From positions 1-15,597 of the forward strand of contig NZUF01000023.1 in assembly GCA_002696995.1 (NCBI GenBank): DNA of 15,597 bases, given 5' to 3'. The position numbers were made by a program, and so were the translations under genes. The stretch is from Flammeovirgaceae bacterium. GTDB lineage: Bacteria; Bacteroidota; Bacteroidia; Cytophagales; MED-G16. This document shows positions 6,695-14,882 of the stretch, piece after piece. Positions within the stretch are counted from its first letter, which is position 1. Each line of letters opens with the position of its first letter. Under the pieces are notes generated by a model. The model saw nothing but the letters and a program-made list of their open reading frames with translations, had not been told where the DNA came from and did no database searches.

Positions 6695-7846
6695 ATGAAT
6701 TCAAAGTTATTTGATAAAAAGTTAGGTGTTATTGGAGGGGGTCAACTTGGAAAAATGTTGCTTGCTGAATGTAATAAAATGAGTATTACTACACATGTAA
6801 TTGATTCTAGTGAAAAGTCTCCTTGCAAAAATTTATGTTCCAAATTTTATTTTGGAGATTTAAATGACTACAATACAATATTGAATTTTGGTAGAGATTG
6901 TGACATAATAACTTTTGAAATTGAACATATAAATGTTGATGCCCTTGATGAATTAGAAAAAATGGGTAAAAAGGTCTATCCAAGACCTGATACATTAAGA
7001 GTCATTCAAGATAAAAACCAACAAAAAAATTTTTTTAAAAACAATGAGATTCCTACCTCAGATTTCAAATATTTCAAATGTTTAGACCACCTAGCTATAG
7101 CTATAGACAAGAATGAGATAAATTTTCCATGTGTCTGGAAAAAAACAAAATTTGGTTATGATGGATTTGGAGTAAAAGTCTTAAAATCCCTAGTTGATAT
7201 AGAAACCTTACCTGATTCAGAAATGATCATTGAAGAATTTGTGCCTTTTGAAAAAGAATTAAGCGTAATAGTTGCAAGAAACCCATCTGGTGAGATAAAA
7301 TGTTATAATACTGTTGAAATGGAGTTTAACAAAGACTCTAATCAAGTAGAATATGTAATTAGCCCAGCAAATATATCTGATACTATTAATAAAAGAGCTC
7401 AAGATTTAGCAATTAGACTCTCAAATTCTTTAGATTCGATAGGCCTATTAGCTGTTGAAATGTTTTTGACTAATAATTCTATTTTAGTTAATGAGTTAGC
7501 TCCAAGACCTCATAACAGTGGCCATTTTTCAATTGAAGCATGTCAAAGCTCACAGTTTCAACAACATATCAGGGCTATATTTAATTTGAAGTTAGGAGAA
7601 ACAAATCATTTAGGATCAGCAATAATGTTAAATATAGTTGGGAGTGAAGGATACAGCGGAAAAGTTTATTATGAAAATTTAGATCATGTTTTCAAATCTA
7701 AATTTTCAAATCTTCATCTTTATGGAAAAGAGGAGACAAGACCTAACAGGAAGATGGGGCATGTAACAATAATTTGTGATAAATTTGAGGATTCATATGA
7801 AAAAGCAAAATTCTTAAAAGAAACTATAAAGGTTAAATCAAAATAA
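6695..7846 (+). CDS. purK: N5-carboxyaminoimidazole ribonucleotide synthase
   Basis: PurK carboxylates aminoimidazole ribonucleotide with ATP and bicarbonate to N5-CAIR, the sixth step of bacterial purine synthesis, in the cytosol. The 383-residue ATP-grasp protein opens with the PurK signature GVIGGGQLGKML (11-22), then ITFEIEHINVDAL, PRPDTLRVIQDK (ATP-grasp start), the lysine strand CVWKKTKFGYDGFG, the hinge MIIEEFVPFEKELSVI and the metal/phosphate site LVNELAPRPHNSGHFSIEAC. Length and motifs are normal. purE begins two bases after its stop, so the two enzymes, which act in consecutive steps on an unstable intermediate, are made together. The ATG follows a leaderless-type promoter box by five bases, supporting this start. 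Confidence 0.97.
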   Translation: MNSKLFDKKLGVIGGGQLGKMLLAECNKMSITTHVIDSSEKSPCKNLCSKFYFGDLNDYNTILNFGRDCDIITFEIEHINVDALDELEKMGKKVYPRPDTLRVIQDKNQQKNFFKNNEIPTSDFKYFKCLDHLAIAIDKNEINFPCVWKKTKFGYDGFGVKVLKSLVDIETLPDSEMIIEEFVPFEKELSVIVARNPSGEIKCYNTVEMEFNKDSNQVEYVISPANISDTINKRAQDLAIRLSNSLDSIGLLAVEMFLTNNSILVNELAPRPHNSGHFSIEACQSSQFQQHIRAIFNLKLGETNHLGSAIMLNIVGSEGYSGKVYYENLDHVFKSKFSNLHLYGKEETRPNRKMGHVTIICDKFEDSYEKAKFLKETIKVKSK

Positions 7847-7848
7847 AT

Positions 7849-8328
7849 ATGTCAAAAGTTGGAATAATAATGGGAAGTAAATCAGACTACCCAGTCATGA
7901 AGGAGGCTATAGAGATTCTGAAAAGTTTTGAAATTGATCATGAAGTTAATATTGTTTCTGCTCACAGAACTCCTCAAAAAATGATGGAATATAGTAAGGA
8001 TGCCCATCATAAAGGAATAAGAGTAATCATTGCAGGAGCTGGTGGTGCTGCACATCTACCTGGTATGATTGCATCTAATTCACATCTGCCAGTAATTGGT
8101 GTTCCTATTAAATCAAGAAACTCTATAGACGGATGGGATTCTCTATTATCAATATTACAGATGCCCGGTGGAGTTCCTGTAGCTACCGTAGCACTTGATG
8201 GTGCAAAGAATGCTGGAATTCTTGCAGCTCAAATCCTTGGAACTTCTGACCATAATATATCTGATAAGATAAAAAAATATAAAAGTGATCTTGCTGATAA
8301 AGTTGTAAGAGATGACTCAACGTTATAA
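7849..8328 (+). CDS. purE: N5-CAIR mutase (class I PurE)
   Basis: PurE moves the carboxyl group of N5-CAIR from N5 to C4, giving CAIR for the next purine step. At 159 residues it has the normal length of the octameric class I enzyme. Motifs seen are MGSKSDYPVM (8-17, with the phosphate-binding Ser and Asp), SAHRTP (37-42, catalytic His39), IAGAGGAAHLPGMIAS (61-76), VPIKS and SILQMPGGVPVATVA. The presence of purK directly upstream, two bases away, shows that this is the PurK-dependent mutase and not the class II AIR carboxylase. glnS follows after nine bases. No sign of truncation or unusual composition. Confidence 0.97.
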   Translation: MSKVGIIMGSKSDYPVMKEAIEILKSFEIDHEVNIVSAHRTPQKMMEYSKDAHHKGIRVIIAGAGGAAHLPGMIASNSHLPVIGVPIKSRNSIDGWDSLLSILQMPGGVPVATVALDGAKNAGILAAQILGTSDHNISDKIKKYKSDLADKVVRDDSTL

Positions 8329-8337
8329 GAATTGCAA

Positions 8338-10014
8338 ATGAGCAGATCGGATTCACCTATCTCTAATGAGAACTTTTTAGAGCAAATTATTAATGAGGAT
8401 TTATCTAATGGGTTTGATAAAAATAAATTAAGGTTTAGATTTCCTCCTGAGCCAAATGGGTACCTTCACATAGGCCACGCTAAGTCTATATGCTTAAATT
8501 TTGGATTTGGAAAAACTTTTTCTTCACCAGTTAATTTAAGATTTGACGATACTAATCCTGAAAAAGAAAACATAACTTTTATAAATTCTATAAAAGAAGA
8601 TATTAAATGGCTTGGTTTTACATGGGACTCTGAATGCTATGCCTCTGATTATTTCGATAAATTATTTGATTGGGCTATTCATTTAATAAAAAACAATAAT
8701 GCTTATGTAGACTCTCAAGATCAAGAAACTATCTCAGAACAACGTGGCATCCCTACAAGTCCTGGTGTGCTTAGTCCTTACAGAGAAAGGTCAGTAGAAG
8801 AAAATTTAGATCTTTTCAATAAAATGAAAGAAGGAGGTTTTCTCCCAGGAGAATGTGTTTTGCGTGCTAAAATAAATATGTCATCTCCAAATATGCACAT
8901 GAGAGATCCGGTTCTTTATAGAATAATAAATCATGATCATCATAGAACAAAAGATAAGTGGAAAATATATCCAACTTATGACTGGGCTCATGGCCAGTCA
9001 GATTATATAGAAAATATTTCTCATTCTTTATGTACTCTTGAGTTTTTAGTTCATAGGGAACTTTACGACTGGTTAATAGCACATATTCCAAAAGAAAAAG
9101 AAATTTTACCTAAGCAGAGAGAATTTGCTCGATTAAATCTTTCTTATACGATAATGAGTAAAAGAAAGCTAGCCGATATAGTTAAATTAGGTGTTGTTTC
9201 TGGTTGGGATGATCCTAGGATGCCAACTATATCTGGCCTAAGGAGAAGGGGTGTGCCTCCTGGGGCAATATTGAATTTTTGTGATAAAGTTGGTGTTGCA
9301 AAAAGAGAAAACATCATTGATTATGCACTTTTAGATTTTTGTACTCGTGAAGTATTAAATAAAATATCTCACAGGGTGATGGTTGTTTTAGACCCTGTAG
9401 AATTAGAAATAATTAATTACCCTGAAAATAAATCAGAAACCTTAACAGCTGAAAATAATCAAGAAGATGAAAGTTATGGCAGCAGGAAATTATCTTTTTC
9501 TAAAAATTTATATATTGAGAGAGATGATTTCAAAGAAGAGGCTAATAGAAAGTATTTTAGATTAACTCTTGATAAAGAGGTTAGATTAAAGAATGGTTAT
9601 ATTATAAAGGGAGAGAAGGTGGAGATAGATAAGGAAGGAAATATTAAAAAAATATTTTGTACTTATGACCCTAAATCTAAAAGTGGTTCAGGATCTCCTG
9701 AGAGTCTGAGAAAGGTTAAGGGCACTATCCACTGGGTTGATAAGAATAATTATGAAAACATCTCTGTCAACATTTATGATAAATTATTCTTATCTGAAAC
9801 TCCTGGAGAAAATGATGACGGTGATATTACAACTCAAATTAATAATGAATCCATTAAAACTTTTGATGGAGCATGTGCGGAAATTAGTCTTCGAGATGCT
9901 ACTTTTGATAAATATTATCAATTTCAGAGAAAAGGTTACTTTAAACTTGATAGCAAAAGCTCAAAAATTATTTTTAATAGGACAGTAACTTTGAGGGATA
10001 ACATTAAATATTAA
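8338..10014 (+). CDS. glnS: Glutaminyl-tRNA synthetase
   Basis: GlnRS charges tRNA-Gln directly with glutamine. The 558-residue protein (E. coli enzyme about 554) has the class I signature LHIGHAKS (HIGH at 44-47), the second signature IMSKRKL (MSK at 273-275), the tRNA-specific blocks FRFPPEPNGYLHIGHA, RFDDTNPEKEN and YPTYDWAHGQSDYIENISHSL, and the two C-terminal beta-barrels that read the anticodon. An in-frame TTG two codons earlier (8332) also opens the frame; I chose ATG 8338 because it is the stronger start codon and no ribosome site argues for the TTG. It follows purE by nine bases, so it is probably carried on the purKE transcript. Its presence means that tRNA-Gln need not be made by the GatCAB transamidation route in this organism. 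Confidence 0.97.
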   Translation: MSRSDSPISNENFLEQIINEDLSNGFDKNKLRFRFPPEPNGYLHIGHAKSICLNFGFGKTFSSPVNLRFDDTNPEKENITFINSIKEDIKWLGFTWDSECYASDYFDKLFDWAIHLIKNNNAYVDSQDQETISEQRGIPTSPGVLSPYRERSVEENLDLFNKMKEGGFLPGECVLRAKINMSSPNMHMRDPVLYRIINHDHHRTKDKWKIYPTYDWAHGQSDYIENISHSLCTLEFLVHRELYDWLIAHIPKEKEILPKQREFARLNLSYTIMSKRKLADIVKLGVVSGWDDPRMPTISGLRRRGVPPGAILNFCDKVGVAKRENIIDYALLDFCTREVLNKISHRVMVVLDPVELEIINYPENKSETLTAENNQEDESYGSRKLSFSKNLYIERDDFKEEANRKYFRLTLDKEVRLKNGYIIKGEKVEIDKEGNIKKIFCTYDPKSKSGSGSPESLRKVKGTIHWVDKNNYENISVNIYDKLFLSETPGENDDGDITTQINNESIKTFDGACAEISLRDATFDKYYQFQRKGYFKLDSKSSKIIFNRTVTLRDNIKY

Positions 10015-10064
10015 AGAAACTTTTTTTTATTAATTAAGTATAACTGAAGTATAAAATATCAAAT

Positions 10065-10727
10065 ATGAATACAAAGAAAATAGATTTAATTGGAGATAAT
10101 CATGAATTCTTTTCATTAGACACACCTATTAGAGAAGATGCCTTCAAAAAATCTAATGATGAAAAAATAAAAAACATTCAAAAACACTTTACAAAAATTA
10201 TAGATGAGTTAGGACTTGATCTAAATGACGATAGTATAAGTGGAACTCCTTACAGAGTCGCAAAAATGTATGTGAAAGAGATCTTTAGTGGTTTAGATCC
10301 AAAAAATAAACCTAAAATATCATTATTTAATAATAAGTATAATTATAATAAAATGCTTATTGAGAAAAATATTAATCTTAATTCAACTTGTGAGCATCAC
10401 TTTCTGCCTATAACTGGTAAAGCTCATGTATCATATATATCAAGTGGTAAAGTGATAGGTCTCTCAAAATTGAATAGAATAGTTCAATATTATTCACATA
10501 GACCTCAAGTTCAAGAAAGGTTAACTACACAAATTTATAATGAATTGAAAGAGGTTTTAGGTACAGATAGTGTGATGGTAGTTGTAGAAGCGAAACATTT
10601 ATGTATATCTGCAAGGGGTATAAAAGACTTCTCTAGTTCTACTGTTACTGAAATGTATGGTGGTGATTTTAATATATATAATAAAAGAGACGAGTTCTAT
10701 AAGCTGCTCAATTCTGTAGTTATTTAA
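10065..10727 (+). CDS. folE: GTP cyclohydrolase I
   Basis: FolE opens the GTP imidazole ring and makes 7,8-dihydroneopterin triphosphate, the entry to folate and other pterins. At 220 residues it has the family's length and keeps the zinc ligands C109, H112 (CEHHFLP, 109-115) and C180 (KHLCISARG, 177-185), the SKLNRIV block (134-140), the QVQERLT block (148-154) and SSTVTEMYGG at the C terminus. It is the homodecameric type IA enzyme. It lies 50 bp after glnS in the same direction; no clear promoter or terminator separates them. Its stop codon is shared with that of the convergent gene in a TTAA palindrome. Bacteroidota lack a Shine-Dalgarno preference, so the ATG was chosen by alignment to the family. 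Confidence 0.96.
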   Translation: MNTKKIDLIGDNHEFFSLDTPIREDAFKKSNDEKIKNIQKHFTKIIDELGLDLNDDSISGTPYRVAKMYVKEIFSGLDPKNKPKISLFNNKYNYNKMLIEKNINLNSTCEHHFLPITGKAHVSYISSGKVIGLSKLNRIVQYYSHRPQVQERLTTQIYNELKEVLGTDSVMVVVEAKHLCISARGIKDFSSSTVTEMYGGDFNIYNKRDEFYKLLNSVVI

Positions 10728-11917
10728 CTAACATAATCACTTAAATAATTATATTTTTCTGTAAGCCTCCCATCTTTGGTGATGGTTGCACCATCTATAA
10801 TTTCATTATTTTCTTCATTCAAAATAGGTAGTATTTTTTCTTTAAGGATCTTCCCAAAAAACCTTGAGGAATCTCTTGGAAGCTCTGATGGTAGATTATC
10901 TATAGACATTACTGTTATGTTTTTTTTATTTGAGAAGGGTTTCGTTATTTTTTTACTTTCAGTACAATAATCAAAAAAAGGATTTTGAATAGTTGAAGCA
11001 ATTTTAGTGCAAGGTATTGCACCATCTATATCACAGCTTATATCCCCTATAACTCTTGCAGAAAAATCATCATTTATATTATCTTCTTCAAATAGTTTTG
11101 GTGATTTTGGATCCCAAAATGCTGCATTAATTAGAATTTCAGTAGTCTTACTAAATTTATGATAATTAGAAACAAATGATTCAGGTTCATTAAAGTATTC
11201 CTGTTCTTCAAATTTTTTTCCGTCTTTTCTTTTTACATATTCTCTAACACCAAGTTGACAATATACAGGATGATTATAATTTTTATTTATATAATCATTT
11301 GTGTTTACCTTAATTATTTTGAAGGATTCAAGAAGTTCAACTGCTCCTTTTGCTACTCTTCCATCTCCAATTATTAAAATTCTTATTTGGCCCTTAAATT
11401 TGAATGATGAAGTAAATTTATAAAGATCATTTGTGTCTTTAAAACAATCAAGTCTATCTAGATTAAATATATCATATTTTTTTCCATAACACATTAATGA
11501 ATTATATGCTCCAGCTATTCCAGCATATTTGCCAAAAGCAACTATTCTCTTTCCTCTAGTTGCCAAACATTCATAATCTATTAATCTAATTTTTTTATTT
11601 ATTATTTCTTTTAAAAGCAGTTGATTATAAAGCTGTTTTTTAATGGTATGTGAAAACATAAAGTATGTTTTATTTGGGATTAATTTTTCTTTTGGAACCT
11701 CTTTAATACCAAAAATAATATCACAATCATTTAAGTTATTAACAACATTAACAGATCGATCATTATATTCTTTATCATCAAAACACCTTATCTCGCTAGA
11801 CTGACAAACTATTAAATACTCTTTAAGTTTATTGATTTCATCTGCCTGTGAAGGTGTAAATGGGGTCCTAAAATCATTTGGAATTTTATATTCCTTTATT
11901 ATTCCAATTTTAATCAT
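10724..11917 (-). CDS. Saccharopine dehydrogenase (LYS1)-like / alanine-dehydrogenase-fold oxidoreductase
   Basis: A 397-residue NAD(P)-dependent oxidoreductase with the alanine dehydrogenase/transhydrogenase N-domain. It aligns best with LYS1-type saccharopine dehydrogenase (lysine-forming). R17 (NDFRTPFTP), K72 (GIKEVP) and H90 (FMFSHTIKKQ) correspond to the Arg and the catalytic Lys/His pair of LYS1. LIDYECL (112-118) and AFGKYAGIAGAYN (127-139) are also family-like. A Rossmann motif, ILIIGDGRVAKGAVELL, begins near residue 180. Homologues occur in many Bacteroidota that make lysine by the diaminopimelate route, so the substrate is probably another amino acid/2-oxoacid imine pair and is unknown. 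The start codon overlaps the end of gltX by 8 bp, indicating one transcript and coupled translation. It converges on folE, sharing a 4-bp stop palindrome. Confidence 0.85.
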   Translation of the reverse strand: MIKIGIIKEYKIPNDFRTPFTPSQADEINKLKEYLIVCQSSEIRCFDDKEYNDRSVNVVNNLNDCDIIFGIKEVPKEKLIPNKTYFMFSHTIKKQLYNQLLLKEIINKKIRLIDYECLATRGKRIVAFGKYAGIAGAYNSLMCYGKKYDIFNLDRLDCFKDTNDLYKFTSSFKFKGQIRILIIGDGRVAKGAVELLESFKIIKVNTNDYINKNYNHPVYCQLGVREYVKRKDGKKFEEQEYFNEPESFVSNYHKFSKTTEILINAAFWDPKSPKLFEEDNINDDFSARVIGDISCDIDGAIPCTKIASTIQNPFFDYCTESKKITKPFSNKKNITVMSIDNLPSELPRDSSRFFGKILKEKILPILNEENNEIIDGATITKDGRLTEKYNYLSDYVS

Positions 11918-13430
11918 TTATTGAATTTAAGCTAATTTTAATTCGTTGGATCAATCTCTCTTTTTTCAAAATTCTAATGATGGTAAAGAGATCAGCGCCA
12001 CTAATTTCTCCAGTTATACAAAGTCTAAGTCTCTTCATTCCATCGCCTATCTTTATTTCATTTTCTTTTAATAATTTAAAAAACAACTCTTTCGAATCTT
12101 CTTTATTTATATTTTCAAGTTCATTATTAAATGAATTAATTACTTGAAATTCGTTCTGTGAAAATTTAAACTTACTAAGGTTTTCTTTGAATTTATTTTT
12201 ATTGTATTCTAGAACTAACTTTGATTCCTTTAAGATATTATTTTTAAACTCTACTCGTTCTCTAACTAAATTAATTAGCTCTGGTATTCTTTCTTCATTA
12301 ATTTCATTACTTAATCCCTTTATAATTTCGTCCTTATTTTCATTAATTAATATATTAGAATCAATTTTCTTAATATGTTCTCCATTAAACCATTTCGCTT
12401 TATCATAATCATATTTAGCTCCACTTTTTATTATTCTATTTATATTAAATTTTTCTATTAATTCATTTTTTGTGAAAACTTCATCTTGAGAGCCTGGGTT
12501 CCATCCAATCATGCAAATGAAATTCACGAATGCTTCGCTTTCAAAACCCAACTCTTTGAAGCCTTGATACTTTAATTTTTCATTTTCTTCCCATTTGATT
12601 GGATAAACAGGGACTCCAAACTTTTCACCATCTCTTTTACTTAATTTACCCTTTCCTGAAGGTTTCAGGATAAGAGGTAAGTGAGCAAATATTGGCTTTT
12701 TCCATTTAAAAGAATCATATAAAAGAAAGTGAAGAGCTAGTGAAGGTAACCACTCCTCTCCTCTGACAACATGTGTAATTTTCATTAAGTGATCATCCAC
12801 TACATTAGCTAAATGGTAAGTAGGCATTCCATCATTTTTGAAGATTATTTTATCATCTAATATTTTTAAATCAACTTCTATCTCTCCTCTTATTTTATCA
12901 CGAATTAATATAAAGTCTTTGTTTTGATCTTTGGTATATGACTTATATCTGATTACATATTTGTCTTCCTTTATTAAGTTTTCTGTTTCTGTAGGATTAA
13001 GGGTGAGAGAATTTTTAAAATCATTTCTATTCTCCCAGTTGTAAATAAATGTTTTTCCTTGTTTTTCATGTCTTTTTCTATTTAAATCTAACTCTTCTTT
13101 ATCATCAAAAGCATAATAAGCATGGCCAGATTCGATTAGTTTATTAACAAATTTTTTATATATATTTTTCCTTTCAGACTGTCTGTATGGACCATATTTT
13201 CCTGGCTTTTCTGGACTTTCATCAGGAACTATATTGCACCACTTTAATGATTCATTTATATGAAATTCAGCATTTTTATTGAACCTGCTTTGGTCGGTAT
13301 CTTCAATTCTTAAAATAAATTTTCCTTTTTTACTTTTAGCTAAAAGATAGTTATATAGAGCTGTTCTAAGGCCCCCAATATGAAGAGGCCCTGTAGGGCT
13401 AGGAGCAAATCTTAGTCTTATGTCTTGCAT
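11910..13430 (-). CDS. gltX: Glutamyl-tRNA synthetase
   Basis: GltX charges tRNA-Glu with glutamate. The 506-residue class I enzyme begins RFAPSPTGPLHIGGLRTALY (HIGH-type motif HIGG, 17-20), continues with FILRIEDTDQSRF, GMPTYHLANVVDDH and HVVRGEEWLPS, and has the KMSKS-type motif KLSKR at 262-266. A helical anticodon-binding domain fills about residues 330-500. It is Lys- and Asn-rich like the rest of the window. No second copy is visible; a true GlnRS is encoded at 8338, so this enzyme need not mischarge tRNA-Gln. Its ATG directly abuts the ridA stop codon, and its end overlaps the LYS1-like gene by 8 bp, so all three are cotranscribed. Confidence 0.97.
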   Translation of the reverse strand: MQDIRLRFAPSPTGPLHIGGLRTALYNYLLAKSKKGKFILRIEDTDQSRFNKNAEFHINESLKWCNIVPDESPEKPGKYGPYRQSERKNIYKKFVNKLIESGHAYYAFDDKEELDLNRKRHEKQGKTFIYNWENRNDFKNSLTLNPTETENLIKEDKYVIRYKSYTKDQNKDFILIRDKIRGEIEVDLKILDDKIIFKNDGMPTYHLANVVDDHLMKITHVVRGEEWLPSLALHFLLYDSFKWKKPIFAHLPLILKPSGKGKLSKRDGEKFGVPVYPIKWEENEKLKYQGFKELGFESEAFVNFICMIGWNPGSQDEVFTKNELIEKFNINRIIKSGAKYDYDKAKWFNGEHIKKIDSNILINENKDEIIKGLSNEINEERIPELINLVRERVEFKNNILKESKLVLEYNKNKFKENLSKFKFSQNEFQVINSFNNELENINKEDSKELFFKLLKENEIKIGDGMKRLRLCITGEISGADLFTIIRILKKERLIQRIKISLNSIND

Positions 13431-13814
13431 TTATTTTTTTATAGCAATGCAAGAGATTTCTACATTTACATTTAGAGGTAATTTAGATACCTCTACAGTT
13501 TCTCTTGCCGGAGGAATCAAATTTTCAAAACTTTTTCCGTACTCTGCATTGACTTCAGCGAAATTTCCCATGTCTTTAAGAAAAATTGATGTTTTAACTA
13601 TGTCGTTAAAGCCCATGTCGGCTTCATTAAGAATAGCTTCAATGTTTTTCATAACCTGACTTGTCTCATCTATAATTCCAGACTCAACAAGAGTCCCAGT
13701 GTCAGGATTAACTGGAATTTGTCCAGATACAAATAACATATTTTCGTGTTTTATTGCCTGATTATATGGCCCTATTGGTTCTGGTGCTTTTTTAGTTAAT
13801 ATTGGTTTTTTCAT
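13431..13814 (-). CDS. ridA: RidA family enamine/imine deaminase
   Basis: RidA proteins hydrolyse reactive enamines such as 2-aminoacrylate that escape from PLP enzymes, releasing ammonia and a 2-oxoacid, and so protect other PLP enzymes. The 127-residue protein has the YjgF/YER057c/UK114 fold with IGPYNQAI (Y17), LFVSGQIP (S30), the substrate-carboxylate Arg R104 in PPARETVEV and E119 in the C-terminal NVEISCIA strand, so it belongs to the active RidA subfamily and is not one of the Arg-less Rid groups. It probably acts as a cytosolic trimer. It lies 30 bp after ctlX and abuts gltX without a gap, so it is in the same operon. Exact physiological substrate here is unknown. Confidence 0.95.
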   Translation of the reverse strand: MKKPILTKKAPEPIGPYNQAIKHENMLFVSGQIPVNPDTGTLVESGIIDETSQVMKNIEAILNEADMGFNDIVKTSIFLKDMGNFAEVNAEYGKSFENLIPPARETVEVSKLPLNVNVEISCIAIKK

Positions 13815-13844
13815 AGTTTTGTGTTTTTTACAATTTAATGTTTT

Positions 13845-14780
13845 TTATTTTCTTCTTAAAAAGTTTTCAGTAATCATACACCTAGCGCTACCTCCTCCTA
13901 ATTTTTCGATTGTATCTAAACTACTATAAATGATTTCATTATGTGAAGTTATTAATTTTAGTTGTTCTTTTGATAAAGATTTATAAGCAGATTTACTCAT
14001 TATTAGAAACTTTTTGTTTTGATTATTTTTTACTTGAAGCATATTCCCTGCAAAATTATTACATTGTTTTTCGTTTATTTCTATAATCTCTTTTTTTGAT
14101 TCTATTAATTTTTTAATTACAGATTTTCTCTCATCTATATTATCAATTGAATCAAGGCAGATTATAACGTATTTGTCTGCAATACACATCATCACATTTG
14201 TATGATATATTTCTTTTCTTTTATTTTCAAATGTTTGATAAGACTTAAATGCTATGGCCTCATACCCTGATGTCTCACAAAACTTATTTAATACTTCTCT
14301 GCTAGTCCTTTCGGAAATGGCAGCGTAACATAATTTATTTTCTCTATCTAGGACCATGCTTCCTGTACCTTCAAGAAATTTATTTTCTTTTTCATACTTA
14401 CTTAAGTCTATAGTCTCATTAATTAAATACCCATTATCTCTATAAGAATTTATAATATCAATCCTTTTTTCTTTTCTTCTTATCTCAGAAAACATAGGAT
14501 ATAAATATATTTTTCCATCTTTATGAAGGCTTATCCAATTATTAGGAAAAATACTATCTGTTGTTATAACGTCTTCTCTATCTTCAAATATTTCAACCTT
14601 AATGTTCTTCTGTTTAATTTTCTTAACAAGTTCTTCAAATTCAGAAATAGCATTCTGTAATATCTCTTTATTTTTTAATGTTTTTTCTTCTTTTTGAAAG
14701 TGATTATTTTTTGCTGTTTCAGGGTTAAAATTAAAATGCTTAGGTCTGATCATAAATATTTCTGATGTAATTTGATTCAT
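13845..14780 (-). CDS. ctlX: CtlX/DDAH-type guanidino-group hydrolase (probable citrulline hydrolase)
   Basis: A 311-residue member of the amidinotransferase/arginine-deiminase fold, of the group known as CtlX (citrulline utilisation hydrolase, first described in Francisella) and related to dimethylargininase. Motifs: MIRPKHFNFNPETAKNNHFQ (10-29), the substrate-contact stretch DSIFPNNWISLH (75-86), the LEGTGSMVLDR motif (136-146) with E137, the catalytic His region IYHTNVMM (H193) and the C-terminal nucleophile C301 in GGGSARCMITE. The catalytic Cys, His and acidic residues are all present, so it should be active. It would release ammonia, CO2 and ornithine from citrulline if the CtlX assignment holds; arginine or methylated arginines are alternatives. 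It is the first full gene of the minus-strand cluster, 30 bp before ridA and about 88 bp after the recombinase-like gene. Confidence 0.87.
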   Translation of the reverse strand: MNQITSEIFMIRPKHFNFNPETAKNNHFQKEEKTLKNKEILQNAISEFEELVKKIKQKNIKVEIFEDREDVITTDSIFPNNWISLHKDGKIYLYPMFSEIRRKEKRIDIINSYRDNGYLINETIDLSKYEKENKFLEGTGSMVLDRENKLCYAAISERTSREVLNKFCETSGYEAIAFKSYQTFENKRKEIYHTNVMMCIADKYVIICLDSIDNIDERKSVIKKLIESKKEIIEINEKQCNNFAGNMLQVKNNQNKKFLIMSKSAYKSLSKEQLKLITSHNEIIYSSLDTIEKLGGGSARCMITENFLRRK

Positions 14781-14846
14781 TCTTTTTTTTATTTTATTTT
14801 ATTAATTATATTAATTTATACGTAATTGTATTATCTATTTGTATTT

Positions 14847-14882
14847 ATGTATCCTATTATGTATCCTATTATGTATCTTTTT
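14847..14882. repeat. Three 12-bp tandem repeats at the end of the recombinase-like gene
   Basis: Two exact copies of ATGTATCCTATT (14847-14858 and 14859-14870) are followed by a third with two changes (14871-14882). On the minus strand, in the frame of the recombinase-like gene, each unit reads GAT ACA TAA TAG. So the gene's last two codons and its double stop are repeated twice more downstream. This suggests slipped-strand duplication of the gene's tail. Confidence 0.9.

Noticed and set aside
8332..8334. TTG start for glnS
   Set aside because: The ATG two codons later is a better start and the extra two residues add nothing recognisable.
9737..9988. An 83-codon plus-strand frame inside glnS
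   Set aside because: It lies in a second frame of a well-conserved coding region and its translation resembles no protein; other frames inside or opposite genes (for example 2115-2315, 5124-5417, 8867-9091, 12187-12408) were rejected on the same ground.
10015..10030. Possible terminator after glnS (AAAG, AAA, CTTT then T residues)
   Set aside because: The stem is only four A/T-rich pairs, which is expected by chance here.
14781..14846. Promoter for ctlX in the gap after the recombinase-like gene
   Set aside because: I could not find a TAnnTTTG box on the minus strand, only general A/T richness.
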